Shown here: one piece after another, positions 35,460 to 43,766 of the stretch
How positions within the stretch are numbered: position 1 is the first letter of the stretch
Layout: every line of letters starts with the position of its first letter
Source of the DNA: Devosia crocina
Lineage (GTDB): Bacteria; Pseudomonadota; Alphaproteobacteria; Rhizobiales; Devosiaceae
Direction of reading: 5' to 3'
Assembly (NCBI RefSeq): GCF_900116545.1
Contig: NZ_FPCK01000002.1
Location: 496,001-560,000 of the forward strand
Length of the DNA stretch: 64,000 bases
The notes under the pieces: model-generated
Database searches by the model: none
Told to the model about the DNA's origin: nothing
What the model saw: the letters and a program-made list of their open reading frames with translations, nothing else
Program-made: the position numbers and the translations under genes

Positions 35460-36356
35460 ATGGCCTTCCAGGACCGCACGCTCGCCATTGCCTTTGCTAG
35501 CCTCGCGGTCGGCCTTGCCGTTCTGGGCCTGAAATTCTTCGCCTGGCATTTGACCGGCTCCATCGCGCTTTATTCCGATGCGCTCGAATCGATCGTCAAT
35601 GTCGTTACCGCCATTTTCGCTTTGATCGCGGTGCGGCTCGCCCAGCGCCCGGCCGATGCATCTCTGCCCTATGGCTACCACAAGGCCGAGTACTTCTCGG
35701 CCGTGCTCGTGGGCGTCATGATCATCGTTGCCGCCATCCTGATCCTGCGCGAGGCCTATCAGGGCTTTCTTGCGCCAGAACTGCCCGAAGCGCCTGTTGA
35801 AGGCCTCGCCTTCAGCATTGTCGCCACGCTGATCAATGTCACCTGGGCACAATATCTGCGACGTTATGGAACTAGGGTCCGCTCCCCTGCGCTTGTCGCC
35901 GATGCCAAGCACCTGATGACCGACGTGGTCTCGACGGTCGGAGTTATCGCAGGACTGGTTCTGGTTTACGCCACCGGCATTGCCGCGCTCGACTCCCTGC
36001 TTGCCGCGCTTGTTGCGGTCAATATCCTCTGGTCCGGCTGGGGCGTCATCCGCGAAAGCGTCGGCGGACTGATGGACGTGGCCGTGCCGCCCGAAACGCA
36101 AAAAACCATTCGCGACGTCATCGCGCAAAACGCTGATGGCGCCATCGAGGCCCACGACATCCGTACCCGCCAGGCCGGCAAGCTCACCTTCATCGATTTT
36201 CACCTGGTCGTGCCCGGCACCATGTCGGTTGAAGCGGCTCATGCCATTTGCGATTGCCTCGAAGCCAAGCTGCGCGAGGCGGTAGAAGACGTGCAGATCA
36301 CCATCCATGTGGAACCCGAGAATAAGGCCAAGCATGCCGGCATCGTGGTGCTCTGA
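35460..36356 (+). CDS. Cation diffusion facilitator (CDF) family transporter
   Basis: A 298-residue metal exporter, probably for Zn, Fe, Mn or Co. Six membrane helices are visible; helices 2 and 5 carry the metal-site pairs (YSDALESIVN and ADAKHLMTDVVSTVG), with a His in the latter (HLMTD). The C-terminal cytoplasmic domain (VPPETQKTIRDVIAQNADGAIEAHDIRTRQAGKLTFIDFHLVVPG) is complete. ATG 35460 is family-like; an in-frame run back to 35283 is Arg-rich and rejected. The gap 35082-35459 (378 bp) holds no other feature I can support. Confidence 0.9.
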   Translation: MAFQDRTLAIAFASLAVGLAVLGLKFFAWHLTGSIALYSDALESIVNVVTAIFALIAVRLAQRPADASLPYGYHKAEYFSAVLVGVMIIVAAILILREAYQGFLAPELPEAPVEGLAFSIVATLINVTWAQYLRRYGTRVRSPALVADAKHLMTDVVSTVGVIAGLVLVYATGIAALDSLLAALVAVNILWSGWGVIRESVGGLMDVAVPPETQKTIRDVIAQNADGAIEAHDIRTRQAGKLTFIDFHLVVPGTMSVEAAHAICDCLEAKLREAVEDVQITIHVEPENKAKHAGIVVL

Positions 36357-36405
36357 GCTGGCCATCCCCCTTGCCGTCTTGCTGCAAGCCAGGCAGATTC
36401 GCCCC

Positions 36406-36864
36406 ATGCGCCTGATCCCGATCCTTCTTGCCCTCAGCCTGCTTGCCACTCCCGCCCATGCCCAGGCGGGCTGGTGGGTGCAGGACAATCCGCACCAGGG
36501 CTATACTTTCGCCGTGCCGCCCGGGTTCGACGGCGCCGGGGAAAGCGGTAATCTGAGCCGCTTCTTTTTCAACCGTGCGCAACTTTCGGCCTGGAGTGCC
36601 GCCGCATCCCGCTTTGAAACCGAAGCCGAAGCGCAGCTGGCAAGCGACCTCGCCGATGGCTGGGGCATCGCTTCCCGCTCCACCACTGCCACCTGGGCAA
36701 GCTGGTCGGCGACCAAGCCGGGCCGGGTCATGCACCAGCACATGATCGCGCTTTGCTCCGGCACCGGCTACGCGGCTCTCCGCATCGAATATGCCCAGGT
36801 GCAACGCCCCGAAATCGATCCACTCATCGCCCCGCTTCTTGCTTCGCTCCAGCCGATGTGCTGA
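36406..36864 (+). CDS. Exported protein of unknown function
   Basis: A 152-residue protein with a signal peptide (MRLIPILLALSLLATPAHAQ, cleavage after AHA or AQA). The mature part (GWWVQDNPHQGYTFAVPPGFDGAGE) has Trp-rich openings and two cysteines (ALCSG, PMC). I do not recognise a domain. ATG 36406 is chosen for the signal peptide; a longer frame to 36307 overlaps the CDF gene. It follows that gene by 49 bp. Confidence 0.78.
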   Translation: MRLIPILLALSLLATPAHAQAGWWVQDNPHQGYTFAVPPGFDGAGESGNLSRFFFNRAQLSAWSAAASRFETEAEAQLASDLADGWGIASRSTTATWASWSATKPGRVMHQHMIALCSGTGYAALRIEYAQVQRPEIDPLIAPLLASLQPMC

Positions 36865-36893
36865 ACCCTGCCTCCCAACAGGAGCGCTTCGAC

Positions 36894-37148
36894 ATGGAAA
36901 AGATCAAGTTCAGCCGCGAGGAAACCAAGGCGCTCGTCGGCGAGATCCAGGACTATTTCCGCGAGGAGCTAGACCAGGATATCGGGGCCATTCCGGCAGA
37001 GATGCTGATGCAGTTCTTTGCCGAAAGAATGGGCGCCTATTTCTACAATCGCGGCGTTTATGACGCACAGGCGCTAATCCGCAAGCAGGTCGAGAGCCTG
37101 TCGGACGATATCTTCGCCCTCGAGCAGCCGACCCGCCACCTGCGCTGA
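36894..37148 (+). CDS. DUF2164 domain protein
   Basis: An 84-residue acidic helical protein (KIKFSREETKALVGEIQDYFREELDQDIGAIPAEMLMQFFAERMGAYFYNRGVYDAQALI). The pattern is DUF2164, function unknown. GGAG lies 9 bp before ATG 36894. It is 29 bp after the exported-protein gene and 35 bp before the DUF486 gene, probably in one transcript. Confidence 0.88.
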   Translation: MEKIKFSREETKALVGEIQDYFREELDQDIGAIPAEMLMQFFAERMGAYFYNRGVYDAQALIRKQVESLSDDIFALEQPTRHLR

Positions 37149-37183
37149 GACCGCTTGCCAAACGGGGCTGGGAGCGGTGAAGG

Positions 37184-37585
37184 ATGCATCCGGTCCAGAT
37201 GGACCGATTCGTGCCAGTGGTGCCCCCGATGGGATTCAATCTCCCCACCCTTGCCCCCATAGGGCTTCTGATCGCCTCCAACATTTTCATGACCTTCGCC
37301 TGGTACTGGCACCTGAAGTATCACGGGCTGGTTCTGTGGGTGGTCGTGCTGATCAGCTGGAGCGTGGCGTTTTTCGAATATTGGCTGGCCATCCCGGCCA
37401 ATCGCATCGGCAGCGCGGTTTATTCGGCTGCCGAGCTCAAGACCATTCAGGAAGTCATTTCCCTGTCGGTCTTCGCGCTTTTCGCGGTGTTTTATCTGGG
37501 CGAAAAACTCACCTGGAATCACGCGGTTGGTTTCGGCTTTATCGGCGTCGGCGCCTTTTTCATCTTCAAGGGCCCGCTGAAATAG
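37184..37585 (+). CDS. DUF486 family membrane protein
   Basis: A 133-residue protein with four membrane helices (APIGLLIASNIFMTFAWYWHL, LVLWVVVLISWSVAFFEYWL, EVISLSVFALFAVFYL, AVGFGFIGVGAFFIF). The WYWHLKYH and AIPANRIGSAVYSAAELKTIQEVI segments identify DUF486, small-multidrug-resistance-like proteins of unknown transport role. GGAG lies 9 bp before ATG 37184; a later ATG at 37229 has no ribosome site. Confidence 0.88.
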   Translation: MHPVQMDRFVPVVPPMGFNLPTLAPIGLLIASNIFMTFAWYWHLKYHGLVLWVVVLISWSVAFFEYWLAIPANRIGSAVYSAAELKTIQEVISLSVFALFAVFYLGEKLTWNHAVGFGFIGVGAFFIFKGPLK

Positions 37586-37612
37586 CATCACCTCTCGAGC
37601 AAGAGGTGATGC
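37585..37612. terminator. Convergent-gene hairpin
   Basis: GCATCACCTCT and AGAGGTGATGC form a perfect 11-bp stem with a 6-base loop. It begins at the last base of the DUF486 stop and lies between that gene and znuA, which converge here. It lacks a T-tract but would be a stable barrier in either RNA. Confidence 0.65.
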
Positions 37613-37622
37613 CAGGTGCCGA

Positions 37623-38651
37623 TCAGTCGAGGCAATCGACCATGCCCTGCGCGAGCCCGCGCAGCAGTTCGGCATAAAGGCCGGGACCTTCGGCAAGCGC
37701 GCTGCCCTCGGGGTCGAGCGTGCCGACCTTGGCCGAAGTTCCCTCGACGATGGTGTTGACGATCGTGGGCTGGAAATTGGGCTCGGCGAAAACGCAGGTC
37801 GCCCCCAGCTCGCTCACCTTGGCGCGCAGCTGCTCGATGCGCGCAGCGCCCGGCATCACATCGGGCGAAACGGTGATCGAACCGGCCGAGGTCAGCCCGA
37901 ACCTCTGTTCGAAATACTGATAGGCATCGTGGAAGACGATGAACGGCTTGTCCAGCGCAGGCGCAAGCGTGTCGCGCAACTCTTCCTCGAGCTGGTCGAG
38001 CGAGACGATCTCTGCCTCGGCATTGGCTTGATAGGCGGTGGCATTGTCCGGATCGACCTCGGCCAGCACGGAGGCGATTTCGGTTACCATCAGCTTGGCG
38101 TTTTCCGGGTCCAGCCAGAAGTGCATATCGCCTTCGCCATGATCGTGGTCGTGGTGGTGGCCGTGATCATGATCATGATCATGTTCCTCGTGGCCGTGAT
38201 CGTGCCCGTCGCCGTGCTCATGCCCTTGATCGGCGTGGTCATGTCCATGGCCATGCTCGTGATCGTGCCCGTGATCGTCATGCGAATGGGCCTCGAAAGT
38301 GCCGCCTTCGCGCATGGGCAGGAGTGTGATGCCATCGGCTCGGGAAAGCTCCACGGTGCGGCTGCCCGAGGCCAGTGTCTCCAGCGCGTCTGCGAGGAAC
38401 AGCTCCATGCCATGCCCGGTCCAGAACACCACATCGGCGCTTTCAAGCGCTGCCGCATCCGAGGGGCGCAGCGAATAGGTGTGGGGCGACGCCGCGCCCT
38501 TGACGATCAGGCCTGGCTCTCCGACCCCTTCCATCACTGCGGCCACAAGCGCGTGCACCGGCTTGGTGGAGGCGACCACCTCGGGCGCTGCCTGTGCCGT
38601 GCCGGCAAGCAGCAGGCTGGTCAGGGAAAATAAGGGAAGCAGCCGGTTCAT
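37623..38651 (-). CDS. znuA: Zinc ABC transporter, periplasmic binding protein
   Basis: Captures Zn2+ in the periplasm for the ZnuBC importer. The 342-residue precursor has a signal peptide (LLPLFSLTSLLLAGTAQA), the His ligand segment KGAASPHTYSLRPS (His57), MHFWLDPENAKLM (His177), and FHDAYQYFEQRFGL. Between them lies a loop of about 50 residues (122-171) in which about half the residues are His, a zinc-scavenging feature of ZnuA but long here. It is divergent from znuCB, with two Zur-box-like palindromes in the gap. Confidence 0.96.
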   Translation of the reverse strand: MNRLLPLFSLTSLLLAGTAQAAPEVVASTKPVHALVAAVMEGVGEPGLIVKGAASPHTYSLRPSDAAALESADVVFWTGHGMELFLADALETLASGSRTVELSRADGITLLPMREGGTFEAHSHDDHGHDHEHGHGHDHADQGHEHGDGHDHGHEEHDHDHDHGHHHDHDHGEGDMHFWLDPENAKLMVTEIASVLAEVDPDNATAYQANAEAEIVSLDQLEEELRDTLAPALDKPFIVFHDAYQYFEQRFGLTSAGSITVSPDVMPGAARIEQLRAKVSELGATCVFAEPNFQPTIVNTIVEGTSAKVGTLDPEGSALAEGPGLYAELLRGLAQGMVDCLD

Positions 38652-38683
38652 GGTTCACCTCGCGAACGTCGAATTCAATCACA

Positions 38684-38698
38684 TGTAATGTTATTACA
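38684..38698. promoter_or_regulatory. Zur box 1 (znuA side)
   Basis: TGTAATGTTATTACA is a perfect 6-3-6 inverted repeat resembling alphaproteobacterial Zur boxes (GTAATGTTATAAC-like). It lies 33 bp upstream of znuA. Confidence 0.8.
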
Positions 38699-38708
38699 CT
38701 TGAAGTGG

Positions 38709-38723
38709 CGTTATGCTATAACG
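38709..38723. promoter_or_regulatory. Zur box 2 (znuC side)
   Basis: CGTTATGCTATAACG is a second perfect 6-3-6 palindrome, 25 bp centre to centre from the first and 37 bp upstream of the znuC start. Two boxes suggest each divergent transcript is repressed when zinc is plentiful. The zur gene is in the znuCB unit. Confidence 0.8.
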
Positions 38724-38759
38724 TAAATCATACCGTCAAGAGTGCCTGTGGAAAGTCCT

Positions 38760-39566
38760 ATGAATATGCGCGCGCGGGGCGAAACGCTGATCACGCTGGC
38801 CAAGGCCGGTCACGCCCGGGGCGGGCGGCCGCTGGTCGAGGGGATAGATCTGACCATTGCCCGCGGCGAGATCGTCACCCTGATCGGCCCCAATGGCTCG
38901 GGCAAATCCACCACCGCCAAGATGGCGACGGGCGTGCTCAAGCCCACGAGCGGCACTGTCATCCGCAAGCCCGGCCTGACCATCGGCTATGTCCCGCAAA
39001 AGCTCAGCATCGACTGGACCCTGCCCCTCACTGTCGAGCGCCTGATGACGCTGACCGGCTCCTTCTCCTCCGGCGCGATCGAGGCGGCGCTTTCTGCGGT
39101 CGGCGCCCTGCGCCTTCTCCATGCCGCCGTGCAGGAACTCTCCGGCGGTGAATTCCAGCGTGTTCTTTTTGCGCGCGCCATGATCCGCAAACCCGATCTG
39201 CTCGTCCTCGACGAGCCCGTGCAGGGTGTCGATTTCTCCGGCGAAGTCGCGCTTTATGAACTCGTGCGCCAGATCCGCGATACCACCGGAGCCGGCATTT
39301 TGATGATCAGCCACGATCTTCACGTCGTCATGGCCGAGACAGACACTGTGCTTTGCCTGAATGGTCACGTCTGCTGCCGCGGCACGCCCTCGGCGGTCAA
39401 GAGCAGCCCCGAATATCTCGCGCTGTTCGGGCCACGCGCCGCTTCCACCCTCGCCATCTACGAGCACCATCACGATCACGAGCACCACGACGACGGGTGC
39501 GTCGTCGGCAAGGGCGGCGCTCATGCCCACCGGCATCACGAGCATGCGGGACATGGACATGGATAA
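38760..39566 (+). CDS. znuC: Zinc ABC transporter, ATP-binding protein
   Basis: ATPase of the zinc importer. Walker A GPNGSGKST (43-51), signature LSGGE (127-131), Walker B LLVLDEP (147-153) and switch His ISHD (184-187) are all present. After residue 235 there is a 33-residue His-rich tail (EHHHDHEHHDD, then HAHRHHEHAGHGHG), unusual for the cytoplasmic ATPase but seen in some ZnuC proteins; it may sense or store zinc. I start at ATG 38760 rather than GTG 38742. Confidence 0.95.
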   Translation: MNMRARGETLITLAKAGHARGGRPLVEGIDLTIARGEIVTLIGPNGSGKSTTAKMATGVLKPTSGTVIRKPGLTIGYVPQKLSIDWTLPLTVERLMTLTGSFSSGAIEAALSAVGALRLLHAAVQELSGGEFQRVLFARAMIRKPDLLVLDEPVQGVDFSGEVALYELVRQIRDTTGAGILMISHDLHVVMAETDTVLCLNGHVCCRGTPSAVKSSPEYLALFGPRAASTLAIYEHHHDHEHHDDGCVVGKGGAHAHRHHEHAGHGHG

Positions 39567-39694
39567 GCCGGCCCATCCCCACTCCGCCTCGCCCTCCTTG
39601 CCTCGCTTTCCCGCCAACCACCAACCTGCCCCCTCCCAAAGGAGAGCCAGGTGGGTGTCGCGGCAATCGCCGTCCCTCTTGTGGAGCATCGCCA

Positions 39695-40513
39695 ATGCTC
39701 GCTGATTTCTTTTCCCGCGCCATCGTTGCCGGCATTGGCCTTGCCGCGGTCACCGGCCCGCTGGGCTGTTTCGTCGTCTGGCGCCGCATGGCCTATTTCG
39801 GCGACACCATGGCCCATTCCGCTCTTCTGGGCGTTGCCATATCGCTGCTGCTTTCGATCAATATCACCTTCGGCGTCTTCGTCGTCGCAGCGCTTGTCGC
39901 CGGCGCCCTGCTTCTTCTGCAGCGGCAAAACACATTATCGACCGACGCACTTCTCGGGCTTTTGAGCCATTCCTCGCTCGCCGTCGGCCTTGTGCTCGTC
40001 GGCTTTCTCACCACCGTACGCTTTGATCTGATGGGCCTCCTCTTCGGCGATATTCTCGCGGTCTCGGTGAACGACATCTTTGTGATTTACGGTGGCGGGG
40101 CGGCGATCCTGGCGGTTCTGGCGCTCAACTGGCGGCCGCTCCTCGCCGCCACCGTCAGCCCCGAACTCGCCGAGGCCGAGGGGCTCAATCCCGAGGTCAG
40201 CCGCATCGTTCTGATGCTGCTTATGGCACTCGTCATTGCCATCGCCATGAACCTTGTGGGCGTACTGCTGATCACTTCGCTCCTCATCATCCCTGCGGTG
40301 ACTGCCCGGCGCCTCAGTGCCACACCCGAAATGATGGCGCTGATCGCCGCTGGGCTCGGTGCCATGGCGGTAGTGGGCGGCTTGTATGGATCGCTCACCT
40401 GGGATACCGCTTCGGGACCGTCCATCGTGGTTGCGGCCCTGATGATCTTTTTGATCTCGCTTGCGGTGCCAACCGCACGTTTGTTCGGCAGGAGGCCAAG
40501 CCATGGCGCATGA
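39695..40513 (+). CDS. znuB: Zinc ABC transporter, permease
   Basis: A 272-residue membrane channel with seven to eight helices (AIVAGIGLAAVTGPLGCFVVWRRMAYFGDTMAHSALLGVA is the usual start). It has GGAG 9 bp before ATG 39695. The 128-bp gap from znuC contains a CCCCCTCCC-rich repeat-like sequence (about 39610-39655) and no gene. The zur ATG lies 11 bp inside its 3' end, so znuB and zur are coupled. Confidence 0.95.
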   Translation: MLADFFSRAIVAGIGLAAVTGPLGCFVVWRRMAYFGDTMAHSALLGVAISLLLSINITFGVFVVAALVAGALLLLQRQNTLSTDALLGLLSHSSLAVGLVLVGFLTTVRFDLMGLLFGDILAVSVNDIFVIYGGGAAILAVLALNWRPLLAATVSPELAEAEGLNPEVSRIVLMLLMALVIAIAMNLVGVLLITSLLIIPAVTARRLSATPEMMALIAAGLGAMAVVGGLYGSLTWDTASGPSIVVAALMIFLISLAVPTARLFGRRPSHGA

Positions 40514-40922
40514 TCACCCGATGCCCACCGACCTGACGCGCAATCAGGAACTGGTGCTGGGCGCCCTGACCGGAACCACCGGTCCGCTCAGCGCCTATGA
40601 CATTCTCGACAAGTTGCGCGGGGACGGCTTGCGTGCCCCGCTTCAGGTCTATCGCGCGCTCGACAAACTCGTCGAGCGGGGCTTCGCTCATCGGCTTGAA
40701 TCGATCAACGCCTTCGTTGCCTGTGCCGACAGCCATTGCCATCGCCGCTCTGGCCTGATCGCCTTCGCGATCTGCGACAATTGCGGCCGGGTCGACGAGT
40801 TTGCCGATGAAGTGATCGACGAGCGCCTGGGCGCCTGGGCTGAAGCCAAGGGGTTCAAGGTCGAACGCACGACAATGGAGATCCGCGGCCGCTGCGCCGA
40901 TTGCCTTAACCAGGCCGCTTAG
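40503..40922 (+). CDS. zur: Fur-family zinc uptake regulator
   Basis: A 139-residue Fur-family repressor that uses Zn2+ as corepressor. The DNA-binding part (LTRNQELVLGALTGTTGPLSAYDILDKLRGDGLRAPLQVYRALDKLVERG) and metal-binding features (ACADSHCHRRSG, CDNCG, CADC) are clear; the CxxC pairs fit the structural zinc site. AGGAGG lies 7 bp before ATG 40503. It sits in the znuCB-zur unit, and the Zur-box palindromes at 38684 and 38709 imply autoregulation. Confidence 0.94.
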   Translation: MAHDHPMPTDLTRNQELVLGALTGTTGPLSAYDILDKLRGDGLRAPLQVYRALDKLVERGFAHRLESINAFVACADSHCHRRSGLIAFAICDNCGRVDEFADEVIDERLGAWAEAKGFKVERTTMEIRGRCADCLNQAA

Positions 40923-41296
40923 GGATCAGCGGGCATCATCGGCATGCCCGGCAGGACCGGCAGCCAGGGTTCGCGCCTCTTGCACCAGCCCTCGACCTGC
41001 GGCTTGATGCCATTGGGTGCATCGTCGAGCGATCCAAGAAAGACTTCGACCTTTCGGTCCTCGAGGCTGAAGAGCCGCGATCCGCATGTGGGGCAGAACG
41101 AGCGCCCTTCATAGGTGCTGATCTCGCCCTCATAGCTGAATTGATCGCTTCGCCAGTCGGCATAGGCCAGAAAGCTTGTGCCCGTCAGCTTGCGGCAATC
41201 GGCGCAGTGACAGAGCCCGGATTTGAACGGCTCGCCGCGCACCTGATATCGCACCGCCCCGCACAGACACCCGCCGGCCCTGATCTCGTCACTCAT
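40919..41296 (-). CDS. GFA family (glutathione-dependent formaldehyde-activating-like) protein
   Basis: A 125-residue zinc-binding protein: CLCGAVRYQVRG, LCHCADCRKLTGTSF and FCPTCGSRLFS supply the seven cysteines of the GFA/CENP-V fold. Most such proteins have no proven substrate, so 'formaldehyde-activating' is a family name, not a finding. I start at ATG 41296. Its 3' end overlaps that of zur by 4 bp, tail to tail. The 145-bp gap upstream (41297-41441) contains nothing I recognise. Confidence 0.88.
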   Translation of the reverse strand: MSDEIRAGGCLCGAVRYQVRGEPFKSGLCHCADCRKLTGTSFLAYADWRSDQFSYEGEISTYEGRSFCPTCGSRLFSLEDRKVEVFLGSLDDAPNGIKPQVEGWCKRREPWLPVLPGMPMMPADP

Positions 41297-41441
41297 CCAC
41301 TCGCTCCTTGCAAACACAAGAAACGAACTCGGCAGACAGCGCTTGGTTCTCAACGCCAGCGATCAACTATTGCGGCTCTACCTGAACGGCAAGCGCCTCC
41401 GCGCGCTGCGGCACTGGCGCCAACGGGCGGCTTTCGAGGGG

Positions 41442-42008
41442 CTAGGGGCCTATACTCTCGAACTGGAGAAACCGCACCGCCGCCGCCCCATATTCGCGCG
41501 TGTCTTCGAGTGTAAAGCCGTTGGGAATGGTCACGTTTGCTGCAACGCTCTCTTCCCAGACCAGCGTCGCCCCCGGCTTGAGCCAGCCATTGCCCGCCAG
41601 TTCCGCCAGAGCCCGCTCGCCAAGCCCCTGACCATAAGGCGGGTCGAGAAAAACCAGATCGAACTGGCCAAACGTGCCCGGCGTGCCGAGCCCGGTCGCA
41701 TCACGCCGCAAAAGCTTGGTGATGCCGGCAACGCCGAAGGCCTGGATATGGTCGCGGATCAGCCCGCGCGCCTCGGCTCCGATATCGACAAAGGTGACGT
41801 GAGCCGCCCCGCGCGAAAGCGCCTCAAGCCCCAGCGCCCCGGTGCCGGCGAAAAGGTCGAGCACACGCTTGCCCTCGAAAACTGGACCGATGCGCGAGCC
41901 GAGGATGTTGAACATGCTTTCGCGCACGCGATCCGCCGTTGGACGAATGGCATCGTCCGCGGGCGAATTGATCTGCTTGCCGCGATATTTTCCAGCAACG
42001 ATCCGCAT
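41442..42008 (-). CDS. rsmD: 16S rRNA (guanine-966-N2)-methyltransferase
   Basis: A 188-residue Rossmann methyltransferase that modifies G966 of 16S rRNA. The start MRIVAGKYRGKQINSP and RPTADRVRESMFNIL, the SAM motif VLDLFAGTGALGLEALSRGA, and the catalytic DPPYGQGL are all present. It lies 3 bp after the rluB-like gene and is probably co-transcribed with it. Complete. Confidence 0.96.
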   Translation of the reverse strand: MRIVAGKYRGKQINSPADDAIRPTADRVRESMFNILGSRIGPVFEGKRVLDLFAGTGALGLEALSRGAAHVTFVDIGAEARGLIRDHIQAFGVAGITKLLRRDATGLGTPGTFGQFDLVFLDPPYGQGLGERALAELAGNGWLKPGATLVWEESVAANVTIPNGFTLEDTREYGAAAVRFLQFESIGP

Positions 42009-42011
42009 GGT

Positions 42012-43658
42012 TTAGCCGCGCGGCTTCCTTTGGCCGCCCGGGCGTCCGCCGGAAGGCTTGCCGCCAGGACGCGCGCCGCCTGCGGGACGACCACCGGTTG
42101 GACGTCCACTTTCGGGACGACCTCCCGTTGGGCGCCCGCCAGAGGGACGCGGCCCACGGGACTTGTCGCCGAACGCGGGCTTTCCGCCTGGCGTGCCGCC
42201 GAAGGAGGGCTTCCCGCCAAATGCCTTGCGGTCGCCGAAACTCTTGCCGCCTGCGCGATCGTCGCGCCGTGCGGGCCGCTCACCGCCGCTGCGTTCCGGC
42301 CGGTCGCCATAGGGCCGCGCCGGACGATCGCCTCCACCCCGTTCCGGCCGATCTCCAAATGAACGCGCCGGACGATCCGGACGCCCGCCACGCTCGGGCC
42401 GATCCCCGAATGCACGCTGGGGCCTCTCGCCATAGCCGCGCTGTGGGCGCTCATCGCCCTCTGAACGGCGGCCACGCTGCGGCCGGTCCGCAAAGGACCG
42501 CTTCTCGCCATAGGGCTTTTTGTCGCCGTAAGGCTTTTTGTCCCCGAAAGACTTCTTGTCGCCAAAAGACTTCTTGTCGCCAAAGCTCTTGCGATCCCCG
42601 CCGGGGCGCTCTGCGCGCGCCGGGCGCTCACCACGCTCGGGGCGGCCGAAGCTGCGTGCCGGTTGGTCGTCCTTGTCGGCGCGCTGACGGCCCGGCCCCT
42701 TGGGTTCGTATTCCTCGGGCGCGCGCCCATCCTCGTCGAAGTGGATGCGGCGCGGCCGGACCGGACGCTCCTCCTCGCGATTGCCGAAACCGCCGCGCGC
42801 CGCCGATGTCGGCCGGCGCGCCGTGCCGCGGCTGCGCGGGCTTTCGCTCATCGCCTGGGGCGGCGGGAACAGGCCTTCGGGCATCTCGCTGTCGAAATCG
42901 ACATTGGCCGCTTCGGCCAGCTTCCGGCCCAGCTGATCCTTCAGCATCTTGGCCTTGACCACCTCGATCTCGCCTTCACCCAGTTCCCCGAGCTGGAACG
43001 GACCATAGGACACCCGGATCAGCCGGTTGACCTCAAGCCCGAGCGCGCCAAGCACGTTCTTAACCTCGCGGTTCTTGCCTTCGCGCAGCCCCACCACGAT
43101 CCAGGAATTATGCCCCTGCTGGCGCTCGAGCGTTGCCTCGATGGGCCCATAGTTGATGCCGTCGACGGTGATACCGTCCTTGAGCGCGTCGAGCTGGCTC
43201 TGGGTGACATATCCATATGCGCGCACGCGATAGCGGCGCAGCCAGCCGGTGGAGGGCAGTTCGAGCACACGCTTGAGCCCGCCATCATTGGTCAGAAGAA
43301 GCAGGCCTTCGGTATTGATGTCGAGCCGGCCGACGGTGACGACCCGCGGCAGGCCCTTCTCCTCGAGCTCTTCGAAAATGGTCGGGCGGCCTTCCGGGTC
43401 CTTTTCGGTGACCACGAGGCCTGCCGGCTTGTGGTAAAGCCACACGCGCGTGCCCTGGCGCTCGGCCAGCGGCTTGCCGTCGACGGTGATCTTGTCGCGG
43501 CTCGTCACGTTGAAGGCGGGCGTGATGACCTTCTTGCCGTTGACCGTGACGCGGCCGGCAGCGATCCAGCCTTCGGCATCTCGGCGGGAACAGAGCCCGG
43601 CGCGGGCCATGACCTTGGCAAGACGATCGGCGGTTTCGGGTTTCTTGGTGTCGCTCAT
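42012..43658 (-). CDS. rluB: RluB/RsuA-family 23S rRNA pseudouridine synthase with long Arg/Gly-rich tail
   Basis: A 548-residue enzyme. Residues 10-65 are an S4 RNA-binding domain (RLAKVMARAGLCSRRDAEGWIAAGRVTVNGKKV), and 70-240 the catalytic domain with VGRLDINTEGLLLLTNDG (catalytic Asp113) and REGKNREVKNVLGALG. Residues 270-548 are a low-complexity tail rich in Arg, Gly, Pro and Asp, with repeats such as KSFGDK and RPERGG; basic tails occur in alphaproteobacterial RluB proteins, but this one is longer than the enzyme. The tail likely binds RNA. rsmD follows it. Confidence 0.93.
   Translation of the reverse strand: MSDTKKPETADRLAKVMARAGLCSRRDAEGWIAAGRVTVNGKKVITPAFNVTSRDKITVDGKPLAERQGTRVWLYHKPAGLVVTEKDPEGRPTIFEELEEKGLPRVVTVGRLDINTEGLLLLTNDGGLKRVLELPSTGWLRRYRVRAYGYVTQSQLDALKDGITVDGINYGPIEATLERQQGHNSWIVVGLREGKNREVKNVLGALGLEVNRLIRVSYGPFQLGELGEGEIEVVKAKMLKDQLGRKLAEAANVDFDSEMPEGLFPPPQAMSESPRSRGTARRPTSAARGGFGNREEERPVRPRRIHFDEDGRAPEEYEPKGPGRQRADKDDQPARSFGRPERGERPARAERPGGDRKSFGDKKSFGDKKSFGDKKPYGDKKPYGEKRSFADRPQRGRRSEGDERPQRGYGERPQRAFGDRPERGGRPDRPARSFGDRPERGGGDRPARPYGDRPERSGGERPARRDDRAGGKSFGDRKAFGGKPSFGGTPGGKPAFGDKSRGPRPSGGRPTGGRPESGRPTGGRPAGGARPGGKPSGGRPGGQRKPRG
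42489..42592 (-). repeat. 18-bp tandem repeats coding KSFGDK units in rluB
   Basis: About five head-to-tail 18-bp units code KSFGDK, KSFGDK, KSFGDK, KPYGDK and KPYGEK (residues 357-386 of the RluB-like protein). Being in frame and near identical, the array could gain or lose units by slippage without breaking the frame. Confidence 0.85.
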
Positions 43659-43766
43659 GCGAACAGGACTTCCATATCATGCGGGACCCACAATGGGCGG
43701 CGCGGAGAAAGCGAAAGGCGGCCGGATCGTCCGGCCGCCAGAAGAGATTTGCGATCCAGCCGGCGA

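Noticed and set aside
37929..38633. Plus-strand hydrophobic frame opposite znuA (long Val/Ile/Met stretch)
   Set aside because: The His-rich loop codons of znuA read on the other strand as Val/Met codons, giving a false membrane protein.
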